Assembly: GCA_028712845.1 (NCBI GenBank)
Contig: JAQTPO010000024.1
Location: 1 to 18,967 of the forward strand
Reading direction: 5' to 3'
Source of the DNA: Dehalococcoidales bacterium
GTDB taxonomy: Bacteria > Chloroflexota > Dehalococcoidia > Dehalococcoidales > Fen-1064
DNA length: 18,967 nucleotides
Shown: positions 10,319-16,014 of the stretch, one piece after another
How positions within the stretch are numbered: position 1 is the first letter of the stretch
Layout of the letters: each line of letters begins with the position of its first letter
Position numbers and translations under genes: made by a program
Notes under the pieces: model-generated
Databases searched by the model: none
What the model was told of the DNA's origin: nothing
The model's input: the letters and a program-made list of their open reading frames with translations, nothing else

Positions 10319-10768
10319 TCAGCGGATTCTTTTCGCGGTTTTAATGTGCTCATCAAATTCCCAAATTTCAACATCTTGAGGAATTAAATGATATCTTGAT
10401 CGAATGTAATACTGCCCCAACGTTTCACTCCTTTTCAAGCTGAAATCTTTGAGTACGAAAAGTATCTTTCTAAATCCGGACGGAGCTACATAGAAAAAGA
10501 ACATAGCTTGGTCCCAAGTCGTTATTTTAGCACTCGGAACATTTCCTCCTTAGGTCCAGGTGTGCGACTTGCATTCCACGAGGACTTTTGGCTGTTTATT
10601 CCCGAGATCGAAATTATGGAGTTTTCGGTTATTGATCCCGATTTCAACTACAAAGTTACGAGTTAGGGTCAATCCTGATTGACCAAAGAATTCAAGTGCT
10701 TTCGCCTCAAAATCATTTCCGACCGAGGTATTACTTGTAGCCCCCTTACGCTGGAACGGTTTGTCCAT
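10319..10768 (-). pseudogene. PD-(D/E)xK nuclease-like gene interrupted by an in-frame TAA
   Basis: ATG 10768 with GGAGGAGCA directly upstream opens a frame that stops at TAA 10550-10552 after 72 residues. The same frame continues without any shift for 76 more residues to TGA 10319-10321. The two halves read naturally as one ~149-residue protein: the first ends KVLVECKSHTWT and the second continues GGNVPSAKITTWDQAMFFF. An Asp (NFDLGNK) followed by ECK resembles the D...ExK metal site of restriction-like nucleases. A single change from GAA (Glu) would explain the stop. It is thus probably a recently inactivated gene, or a base error in the assembly. The exact subfamily and substrate are not recognised. 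The last 56 bases overlap another open frame of no evident meaning. Confidence 0.75.
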
Positions 10769-10827
10769 TGCTCCTCCTGTTTAATTTATTCAATTGCGCT
10801 TTAGTCTAACGTCCACTTTAGTCCATT

Positions 10828-11217
10828 TCAGTTTATAGTCTTCTTCAGTTTCCTGAGATTCTTCAAATGCTCATCTCCGTGGATGGGTTCAAGGAAGTCC
10901 ATTTTCTGACAGGTTTCAAATTCGGCGCATTCCCAGCAACCATCAATTTCTTTCTTTTGACAGCACAACCTAACTCTACAGTAGGGATTTCCGCCGCCTT
11001 CATGGCAGGCGCGATTACACCGCAGTCTGACCATTGCACCCAGAACCTCATAGCATACCTCATAATTCCGGAGGGGCTTAAAAAATTTGGATAATCCCGG
11101 CGCCATCTGAGCAAATTTCTCTTCCCTGAGCTTCTTCCGCAAGTCTCTTGCCATATCGGCAATTTCACCTTTATGATTTATACAATCGGCGCAATCCAGC
11201 CCGCAGTAAGCTATCAG
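10828..11217 (-). CDS. DUF3795 family cysteine-rich protein (probable CTG start)
   Basis: DUF3795 proteins are small Cys-rich, probably metal-binding proteins of unknown function, common in anaerobes. Starting at ATG 11154 would give 108 residues but omit the hallmark N-terminal motif. The 21 codons upstream encode IAYCGLDCADCINHKGE, the typical opening of the family, normally preceded by Met. Here the codon at that place is CTG (11215-11217). The upstream in-frame stop is TAA, with no ATG, GTG or TTG between. The 129-residue product keeps further Cys groups (CNRAC, YCRVRLCC, CWECAEFETC). A weak AGAAG lies 5 nt before the CTG. Its 3' end has a near-identical copy at 9595-9640. Confidence 0.8.
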   Translation of the reverse strand: MIAYCGLDCADCINHKGEIADMARDLRKKLREEKFAQMAPGLSKFFKPLRNYEVCYEVLGAMVRLRCNRACHEGGGNPYCRVRLCCQKKEIDGCWECAEFETCQKMDFLEPIHGDEHLKNLRKLKKTIN

Positions 11218-11264
11218 GTTAACTTCTTTGCCCGTTGTTTACCCCTTTTTTTGTTCGCAGCAAG

Positions 11265-11270
11265 ATTATA
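11265..11270 (-). promoter_or_regulatory. -10 box upstream of the DUF3795 gene
   Basis: A perfect TATAAT on the minus strand lies about 48 nt before the proposed CTG start, placing transcription start near 11258. No -35 hexamer is recognisable, so this is a modest prediction. It would separate the DUF3795 gene from the upstream selenium/sulfur operon, which ends at 11299. Confidence 0.4.
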
Positions 11271-11298
11271 ATATGGCTTCCATCAGGGGGCCATTGTT

Positions 11299-11517
11299 CT
11301 ACATCTCGTGTATCGCCTGAATCTCCACGCCGACTTTATCCAGCGTCTCTTTGACCTGTGCTTGCTCATACAAGTTAAAACGGATGGCAATACCGCAATC
11401 GCTGGAGAACTGGCGCGGTGTAGGAACCAAAGTCACAGCGTAACCCTTGCTATTTAAGGCTTTCTGCGCCTGCATTGCAGAGGATGTAGTATGGAAAAGA
11501 GCAACCCCGTATTTCAT
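11299..11517 (-). CDS. DUF3343 / putative Se/S carrier-like protein
   Basis: The 72-residue protein shows the DUF3343 signature: FHTTSSAMQAQKAL, then VTLVPTPRQFSSDCGIAIRF, with conserved Cys41. The family is described as a putative selenium/sulfur carrier-like protein and is often found beside cysteine desulfurases, TusA/YedF proteins and SelD. The Cys is thought to hold a persulfide or perselenide, which is not proven. Its ATG overlaps the stop of the desulfurase gene by 4 nt, so it is the last member of a coupled four-gene operon. It would accept or hand on the sulfur or selenium released by that enzyme. Confidence 0.85.
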   Translation of the reverse strand: MKYGVALFHTTSSAMQAQKALNSKGYAVTLVPTPRQFSSDCGIAIRFNLYEQAQVKETLDKVGVEIQAIHEM

Positions 11518-12662
11518 TTACGAACGACCTTCTCAATTGCTATTAGCGTCTTCCGGATGTCTTCCGGTGTGGTAAAGACGCCGAGCGCCAGTCTCACCGT
11601 ACCTTCCGGGAAAGAACCGATGGTCTTATGCGCTAACGGAGCGCAGTGCAAACCGACACGAGCCAGTATATCATATTTTTCATCCAGCTTGAAGCCAATA
11701 TCCGAGACATGTTGACCGGCGACCGTAAAAGAGACGGTGGCGACAGATTGCGTAGAGTTCCGGCAACCGTACACCTTAACGCCTTTCATCACAGATAAAC
11801 CCTCAATTAATGCCTGTGTCAGTGCCTTTTCATTTTCCCTGATTGCCGTAACGCCTCTTTCCTGGAGCCATCGTATTCCGGCGCCCAGTCCGGCAATCCC
11901 AACAGTATTAGGAGTGCCGCTCTCATATTTATCCGGCAGGTAATCCGGCTGAACATCCAGTTCGGATTGGCTGCCCGTACCGCCACGAATGAACGGACTA
12001 AGAAGAGCAACATCGACGCTTTCTCCGATTACCAGCCCGCCGATGCCGGTGGGACCCAACAATCCTTTATGTCCGGTGAATGCCAGCAAATCGATATCCG
12101 TTGTCTGGATATCGATAGGCACAGCGCCGGCGGCTTGCGCCGCATCTACCAGTAACAGCGCGCCGGCACGATGAGCAATCCGGGCAATTTCATCAATCGG
12201 CAGGAGCGTGCCTGTGACATTGGAGGCATGGACCGCTACGACGAGCTTTGTTTTATTACTGACCACTTTCGCCAGTTTTCCGACATCGAGACTGCCGTCC
12301 TCATTGCACTGAGCAATATCCAGTTTAATCCCTTTATTCTCCAAATCACGCAGGGGACGCATCACCGCGTTGTGCTCCATCGAGGTCACTACCACATGGT
12401 CACCGGGCTTCAGCAAGCCGTAGAGAGCCAGATTAATGGCGTGGGTGGCATTACCTGTAAAAATGACTTTCATCGGGTCGTGACAATTAAAAAGTTGTGC
12501 AATGGCTTCTCTGGTATCATACACAATCTGCGCCGCCGAAATGGAAAGGCGGTGACCGGAGCGGCCGGGGTTCCCCCCGGCGCGCTCCAGAACATCGGCA
12601 ATTGCTTTCAGCACTTCCGGCGGTTTAGGCCAGGAAGTTGCCGCATTATCCAGATAAATCAT
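11514..12662 (-). CDS. Class-V aminotransferase: cysteine desulfurase / selenocysteine-lyase-like
   Basis: This PLP enzyme should release sulfur from cysteine (or selenium from selenocysteine) as an enzyme-bound persulfide or selenide. Of 382 residues, MIYLDNAATSWPKP is the classic opening, VDAAQ (Asp173) holds the PLP ring nitrogen, Lys199 in FTGHKGLLGPTG binds PLP, and Cys340 in RVGLHCAPLAHKTIG is the catalytic Cys. The RVGLHCAP(L/W)AH pattern points to the cysteine desulfurase family often called TIGR01977 rather than IscS or classic SufS. Its ATG overlaps the TusA-like gene by 4 nt, and its stop overlaps the DUF3343 gene by 4 nt. The neighbours suggest a role in selenium or sulfur delivery; substrate preference cannot be read from the sequence. 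Confidence 0.92.
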   Translation of the reverse strand: MIYLDNAATSWPKPPEVLKAIADVLERAGGNPGRSGHRLSISAAQIVYDTREAIAQLFNCHDPMKVIFTGNATHAINLALYGLLKPGDHVVVTSMEHNAVMRPLRDLENKGIKLDIAQCNEDGSLDVGKLAKVVSNKTKLVVAVHASNVTGTLLPIDEIARIAHRAGALLLVDAAQAAGAVPIDIQTTDIDLLAFTGHKGLLGPTGIGGLVIGESVDVALLSPFIRGGTGSQSELDVQPDYLPDKYESGTPNTVGIAGLGAGIRWLQERGVTAIRENEKALTQALIEGLSVMKGVKVYGCRNSTQSVATVSFTVAGQHVSDIGFKLDEKYDILARVGLHCAPLAHKTIGSFPEGTVRLALGVFTTPEDIRKTLIAIEKVVRK

Positions 12663-12880
12663 TTCTGTAACACCATTCGATAACTACCTCCCGATCTGGT
12701 TTCCACCGTTAATTTCCAGCCCAGATTCTTTGCCAGGCGGGTGACATTTTCCAGTGCCGTAGTTGTGTCAACAAGCACTTCAAATGTGCCTTGCTTTGCC
12801 TTTTGTAGAGCCTGACGGGTCATCAATACCGGCTGCGGGCAGGAAAGCCCGCAGGCATCTATTGTCCGGATATTGTTCAT
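12659..12880 (-). CDS. TusA/YedF-type sulfur carrier protein
   Basis: The 73-residue protein is a complete SirA/TusA domain: IDACGLSCPQPVLMTRQAL contains the CPxP motif with sulfur-binding Cys14, preceded by Cys10. Proteins of this family carry a persulfide from a desulfurase to acceptors. Full YedF proteins of selenium loci usually have a second, DsrE-like domain of about 100 residues; that domain is absent here, so this is a stand-alone carrier. The gene overlaps yedE upstream (4 nt) and the desulfurase downstream (4 nt). The context makes it the likely partner between the membrane transporter and the desulfurase. Confidence 0.92.
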   Translation of the reverse strand: MNNIRTIDACGLSCPQPVLMTRQALQKAKQGTFEVLVDTTTALENVTRLAKNLGWKLTVETRSGGSYRMVLQK

Positions 12881-13980
12881 GCTTTCACCTCCCGCATCGT
12901 CAATCCAATGATAGCACAGACTGCCAGTCCGACAAGCACAGTAACAGGTCCAAAAGCAGCCGTACCCGTCCCTGAACTGGCAATACTGAATGTATGGGCA
13001 AAGCCGGTGCCGACAATCATACCGGTAACGAAAATACCGGCATCGCCATCGCCTTCACCGGCGAGGAAGAGTTGTCTGCCGGGACAACCACCTGCCAGCG
13101 TGAAAGCCAGCCCGGCAAGCACCATCCCGCCGAAATTCCACCACTGGTCGGTATGCGCTGCAGGTTGGTTGGCAAAACCGGGATGGAACTGTCCCAATAT
13201 CAGGTTCATCACAAAGGCAACGACGACAAACGCAATGATACCGTTAAACAGATGCGTATCCTTGAGCATAACGACATCACGGATTGCGCCTACGGTACAG
13301 AAGCGGCTTCGCTGAGCAAGGAAACCGATAACCAGTCCTGCCGCCAGCGAGATAATGAGCAGGGCGTGTTGACTGCCCGGACCTTTGACAGAGAAGTTAA
13401 TCGGACCTGTGAGATTGCCGCTGGCATCCCTGCCGAACTGCGGTTGGAGGATAAGGAGCACAAGCAATACAACCATCACGATTGGCATTACCCAGCCTAA
13501 TGCCTTTGGCGCCGGGTGATTTCTCCCCAGGCTGAAACCGCGTCTCAGGAAAAGGATGCCGATGACTATCCCCACCCCCAGTCCAAGAATGCCGAAAATA
13601 GCGTTCCAGTCACCGCCTGCAAGCCGAAGATAGGCGCGCCAGGGACAGCCCAGGAAAACTAACGCGCCGAAAGCGGCAAACATACCGAGAAAGAATCTGA
13701 CCAGAGGAGCAGAGCCGGTGCGGGGTTTGAATTCGCGGAAAGCCAGTGCGGCAATGAATGCCCCCAGCAAGCCGCCGATGATTTCAGGACGGATATACTG
13801 GACGGTGGCAGTGTTATGCAGCCCCAGAGCTCCGGCAATATCACGGCAAAAACAGACCATGCAGATACCCATATTGCCGGGATTACCCAGTTTAACAAGA
13901 ACAGTGGCGATAATACCGATGATGCCGCCGGTGAGAATCGGTCCCCAACGGGACGTGAGAAAACGTGAAATAGCAGACAC
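12877..13980 (-). CDS. yedE: YedE/YeeE-family membrane transporter, selenium-type
   Basis: This polytopic inner-membrane protein of 367 residues has about ten hydrophobic segments. Key motifs are NPGNMGICMVCFCRDIAG near the N-terminus, FLGCPWRAYLRLAGGDWN in the first half, RSRFCTVGAIRDVVM in the second, and GGCPGRQLFLAGEGDGD near the end. The two-fold arrangement of Cys-containing YeeE/YedE repeats matches thiosulfate or selenium-compound transporters. The NMGICxxCF and RAYLRLAGGD stretches are those I associate with the YedE/FdhT selenium-metabolism subgroup. Start is GTG 13980 with AAGGAG 8 nt upstream. It is the first clear gene of a four-gene coupled operon behind the promoter 14210-14238. 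Whether selenium or sulfur is carried needs experiment. Confidence 0.88.
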   Translation of the reverse strand: MSAISRFLTSRWGPILTGGIIGIIATVLVKLGNPGNMGICMVCFCRDIAGALGLHNTATVQYIRPEIIGGLLGAFIAALAFREFKPRTGSAPLVRFFLGMFAAFGALVFLGCPWRAYLRLAGGDWNAIFGILGLGVGIVIGILFLRRGFSLGRNHPAPKALGWVMPIVMVVLLVLLILQPQFGRDASGNLTGPINFSVKGPGSQHALLIISLAAGLVIGFLAQRSRFCTVGAIRDVVMLKDTHLFNGIIAFVVVAFVMNLILGQFHPGFANQPAAHTDQWWNFGGMVLAGLAFTLAGGCPGRQLFLAGEGDGDAGIFVTGMIVGTGFAHTFSIASSGTGTAAFGPVTVLVGLAVCAIIGLTMREVKA

Positions 13981-13998
13981 TAAAACAGCTCCTTTTCG

Positions 13999-14181
13999 TT
14001 ACGTATTTTTTATTTCTCCTGCGGCAAGAAATCCATAACGTCGGAGCCTGTGAATAGTTAAAAGAAGCGAGTCAACAGGGCAACGCCGATGATTTCCTGC
14101 ACAGGGAAATTGCCAGAACGATGCATCACGCGCATCTTGCCGGATGTGAATCAGGTTCTGCGGTTCAAGACAATCATCTCG
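13999..14181 (-). other. yedE leader with overlapping small reading frames, possibly a frameshifted small gene
   Basis: Between the promoter and yedE, an excellent ribosome site (AAAGGAGGG, 6 nt spacing) precedes ATG 14177. That frame reads MIVLNRRT, hits TGA (14151-14153), then runs on to TAA at 14058-14060. A neighbouring frame is open from 14181 to TAA 13999-14001 (60 codons), just before the yedE ribosome site. It contains protein-like sequence (LIHIRQDARDASFWQFPCAG, then RRCPVDSLLL) but has no start codon. A one-base indel near 14165 would join the ATG to this frame and give a ~59-residue protein ending 18 nt before yedE. I do not recognise it. It may be a small gene with a frameshift, a leader peptide, or a structured RNA read as protein by chance. 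Confidence 0.35.
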
Positions 14182-14209
14182 TTACCCTCCTTTTTATATA
14201 ACTAAAGGA

Positions 14210-14238
14210 ATTATACAGAAAAGAGCACAAGAGAACAA
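14210..14238 (-). promoter_or_regulatory. Promoter of the yedE selenium/sulfur operon
   Basis: On the minus strand, TTGTTC (14233-14238), a 17-nt spacer and TATAAT (14210-14215) form a good housekeeping promoter. Transcription would begin near 14203, leaving a leader of about 220 nt before yedE. Confidence 0.7.
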
Positions 14239-14246
14239 GAGCAGTG

Positions 14247-14264
14247 CACAAATACGCATTTGTG
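14247..14264. promoter_or_regulatory. 18-bp palindrome upstream of the yedE promoter
   Basis: CACAAAT-ACGC-ATTTGTG is a perfect 7-4-7 inverted repeat whose centre lies about 52 bp before the predicted yedE transcription start, just upstream of the -35 box. The core AAAT-N4-ATTT has the spacing of FNR-type sites (TTGAT-N4-ATCAA). It is placed for an activator. It is not a terminator for the DUF362 gene, since no U-run follows on the minus strand. Confidence 0.4.
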
Positions 14265-14293
14265 GTGAGCAGTGGTTATTCAGTGGGAATCAG

Positions 14294-15487
14294 CTACATC
14301 TTCACCACTTTTCTAACGGCGCTTGCCAGTCCGAAGACAATATTACCCACAAACGGCCGGCGGGGTACGATGGCACTATAGCGGCAGACTTCGTGACAGC
14401 ACATACAGCGGATGCAGAGCTTGTCATCGATTCTTGCGGTTTTATCGACTATGGCAACCGCACCGGTGGGACAAACTTTAACGCATTCGTTACAGGCGGT
14501 GCAACGTTTCTTCTGGACACGCGGTCTGGGGGAAATCTGCCCCACCGCAAATTTTACCAGGCCCCGGGGGGCGCGGTTAACTGCTAAACGACTGAAACTG
14601 GCAGGTAGTTTGAAATCAGGGACAACCACGGAGTCAATGCTTTCGCCGGCTACTGCAATCTTATTGAGGTCATTTGTACCCAACCCTCTTTCACCGGCAT
14701 AACGGGTAGTGAGCACATCATCCGGCTTCAATCCGATAATCCGGCTTGCCACGGTATCTAAAGCCACCGTGTCCTTGCTCGCCAGTATTAAACCCATGTT
14801 CCTCAATTGTCCTGAGCCGGGTCCCTCTCCTTCCATCGCAATAATGCCATCCATAACGGTCAATTGCGGCTTTGCCACCGAGAAAATATCCACCAGCGTT
14901 TGGCAGAAATCCTCTGTTCTCAAGTATTCGCCATGAAAACGACGGCGCAAACCGGCGGGGATGATGCCGTACATATTCTTGACGCCGCCGGTGAAAGTGA
15001 CCAGCGAATGGGTCTTGAACTTGGGCAAGTTAATAATGACATCAGCCTCCAACACAATTCTGGAGACATAAATATTCTTGAGAACCACACCATCGCACTT
15101 TCTTTCCACGAAGCCCGCTTCTCTCAGATTAACAAGCCTGACACCCATCCTATCACACGTCTCACGGAAACCGGAGATTTTGAAGCCGTCTTCATTACCT
15201 TCTTCGATATCATCGCCAACGGTAATCTCAACACCTATCTCCTGAAGTAAAACGAGTACCGCCTCAACAAAAACGGTATGCGTGACGATACCTCTTTCGA
15301 CTGGAGACGGCGGCGAAAGATGATTGATTTTGACAAAGACCTTATTGCCGGGCTTTACCACCGATTTTAACCCGCCAACCAGCTCCAGACTATTTCTCAC
15401 CGCAGGTATAAGTTCAGTAAGGTTGTATCTACTCGCCTTGACAATGGAGACTATAGCTTGTACGTTATTTTGGTTTTCAGTTTTCAC
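14294..15487 (-). CDS. DUF362 protein with C-terminal two-cluster ferredoxin domain
   Basis: The protein has 397 residues from GTG 15487 (AAGGA 7 nt upstream). An N-terminal DUF362 domain (about 15-290; e.g. VKINHLSPPSPVERGIVTH, INLPKFKTHSLVTFTGGVKN) is followed by a bacterial ferredoxin domain with two CxxCxxCxxxC sets: Cys329/332/335/339 and Cys358/361/364/368, predicted to bind two [4Fe-4S] clusters. DUF362 iron-sulfur proteins are widespread in anaerobes and of unknown reaction. A longer frame reaches ATG 15661, but the extra 58 codons lie across the divergent fmdB gene and its promoter and carry no DUF362 similarity, so the GTG is preferred. No signal peptide is seen. It precedes the yedE promoter, but linkage to selenium metabolism is only by position. 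Confidence 0.9.
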   Translation of the reverse strand: MKTENQNNVQAIVSIVKASRYNLTELIPAVRNSLELVGGLKSVVKPGNKVFVKINHLSPPSPVERGIVTHTVFVEAVLVLLQEIGVEITVGDDIEEGNEDGFKISGFRETCDRMGVRLVNLREAGFVERKCDGVVLKNIYVSRIVLEADVIINLPKFKTHSLVTFTGGVKNMYGIIPAGLRRRFHGEYLRTEDFCQTLVDIFSVAKPQLTVMDGIIAMEGEGPGSGQLRNMGLILASKDTVALDTVASRIIGLKPDDVLTTRYAGERGLGTNDLNKIAVAGESIDSVVVPDFKLPASFSRLAVNRAPRGLVKFAVGQISPRPRVQKKRCTACNECVKVCPTGAVAIVDKTARIDDKLCIRCMCCHEVCRYSAIVPRRPFVGNIVFGLASAVRKVVKM

Positions 15488-15507
15488 TATTAGTCCTTGC
15501 CCGGACA

Positions 15508-15525
15508 ATGCGACAAAAGTCGCAT
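15508..15525. promoter_or_regulatory. CRP/FNR-type palindromic operator between DUF362 and fmdB genes
   Basis: ATGCGAC-AAAA-GTCGCAT is a perfect 18-bp inverted repeat. Its core TGCGA-N6-TCGCA has the 5-6-5 layout of CRP-family sites (TGTGA-N6-TCACA). If fmdB uses TATGAT (15546-15551) as -10, the centre falls at about -41.5, the classic activator position. On the minus strand a TATAAT (15542-15547) would place the site just inside the DUF362 transcript. Regulator identity is unknown. Confidence 0.5.
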
Positions 15526-15580
15526 ACGCCGTCTGTTCTATATTATATGATAACACCAGTGGAGCAAAGGAGGGTCTAAA

Positions 15581-15763
15581 ATGCCAATCTATGAATATGA
15601 ATGTCAGAAATGTGGCAAGAAATTCGAGTATTTTCACTGGTTCGGTGGAGATGAAAAGCAACTAAAGTGCCCAAAGTGCGGCGACGAGAAGCCGCAGAGG
15701 CTTATGTCTGCCACTGCCGGGGGTTGTTCAGGAGGTTCCTGCGCCCCCAGGAAATCAACCTGA
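15581..15763 (+). CDS. FmdB family zinc-ribbon protein
   Basis: This 60-residue protein opens MPIYEYECQKCGKKFE, the FmdB/CxxC_CxxC_SSSS hallmark, and has two zinc-binding pairs: Cys8/Cys11 and Cys30/Cys33. A Gly/Cys tail (GGCSGGSC, Cys49 and Cys54) follows, common in the family. FmdB proteins were named as putative regulators of formamidase/amidase operons, but most are functionally unassigned. ATG 15581 has AAAGGAGGG 6 nt upstream. It is the first gene of a plus-strand unit whose second gene is the predicted selenoprotein, divergent from the DUF362 gene across a palindromic operator. Confidence 0.93.
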   Translation: MPIYEYECQKCGKKFEYFHWFGGDEKQLKCPKCGDEKPQRLMSATAGGCSGGSCAPRKST

Positions 15764-15772
15764 GGTCCGAAC

Positions 15773-15795
15773 TGGTAAGGCAGTTTGCCTTACTA
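15773..15795 (+). other. Intercistronic hairpin between fmdB and the predicted selenoprotein gene
   Basis: GTAAGGCA (15775-15782) and TGCCTTAC (15786-15793) form a perfect 8-bp stem with a 3-nt loop, which can be lengthened by a G-U and a T-A pair. It starts 9 nt after the fmdB stop. No U-run follows, so it is not a standard terminator; an RNA-stability or processing role is more plausible. Confidence 0.5.
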
Positions 15796-15833
15796 AAAGA
15801 TGAGCTGCAATAAATACAATGAAAGGGAAATCA

Positions 15834-16010
15834 ATGATATTGTGGTTAGTAGTTGGCGGTTTAGCCGGGGCGGTTATCGGTGGTCTGGTAGGTTATCTGG
15901 GGAAATGCTCCGGCAGTACTTGAAGAATAACATCCAGTCCCTGGTCAGGGGCGATTATTGGTGCGTTGTTCGGATTGGCGATTGTGCTGGCTATTACTTC
16001 CAGTTCTTAA
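15834..16010 (+). CDS. Small membrane selenoprotein, DUF6132-like (TGA read as selenocysteine)
   Basis: The reading frame ATG 15834 to TAA 16008-16010 has 59 codons with one internal TGA (15921-15923, residue 30). It encodes a hydrophobic helix rich in Gly (LWLVVGGLAGAVIGGLVGY, residues 3-21), the segment KCSGST-TGA-RITSSPW, and a second helix (GAIIGALFGLAIVLAI). DUF6132-type proteins, as I recall them, have two such helices joined by GCSxGTCPITSxP; here Cys25 and the TGA match the two Cys at identical spacing. A hairpin with a GGUC loop, 19 nt after the TGA, matches a bacterial SECIS. AAGGG lies 6 nt before the ATG; an in-frame ATG at 15819 has no clear ribosome site. If TGA were only a stop, a 29-residue fragment would result and the perfectly preserved second helix would be unexplained. 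A Cys-to-stop mutation remains the alternative. Confidence 0.75.
15937..15952 (+). promoter_or_regulatory. Predicted bacterial SECIS element
   Basis: GTCCCT (15937-15942) pairs with AGGGGC (15947-15952) in a 6-bp stem (one U-G pair) closed by the tetraloop GGUC. The exposed G-U in the loop is the SelB contact known from the E. coli fdhF SECIS, whose loop is also GGUC. The loop begins 19 nt after the TGA here and 18 nt in fdhF, within the range usual for bSECIS elements. Confidence 0.72.
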
Positions 16011-16014
16011 ATAG

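Noticed and set aside
10550..10552. Stop codon in the nuclease-like gene as recoding
   Set aside because: It is TAA, which is not used for selenocysteine or pyrrolysine, and a single GAA-to-TAA change explains it.
12171..12683. 170-codon plus-strand open frame inside the desulfurase gene
   Set aside because: Antisense to a complete, motif-bearing enzyme gene; typical mirror frame of a GC-structured coding region.
14058..14177. In-frame TGA in the yedE leader as a second selenocysteine codon
   Set aside because: A small GATGC/GCATC stem with a GU in its loop does follow, but no Cys or conserved motif surrounds the TGA, the peptide is not family-like, and the neighbouring frame looks better.
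15488..15661. 58-codon N-terminal extension of the DUF362 protein to ATG 15661
   Set aside because: It runs through the divergent fmdB gene, its ribosome site and the palindromic operator; GTG 15487 has a proper ribosome site and the DUF362 domain starts after it.
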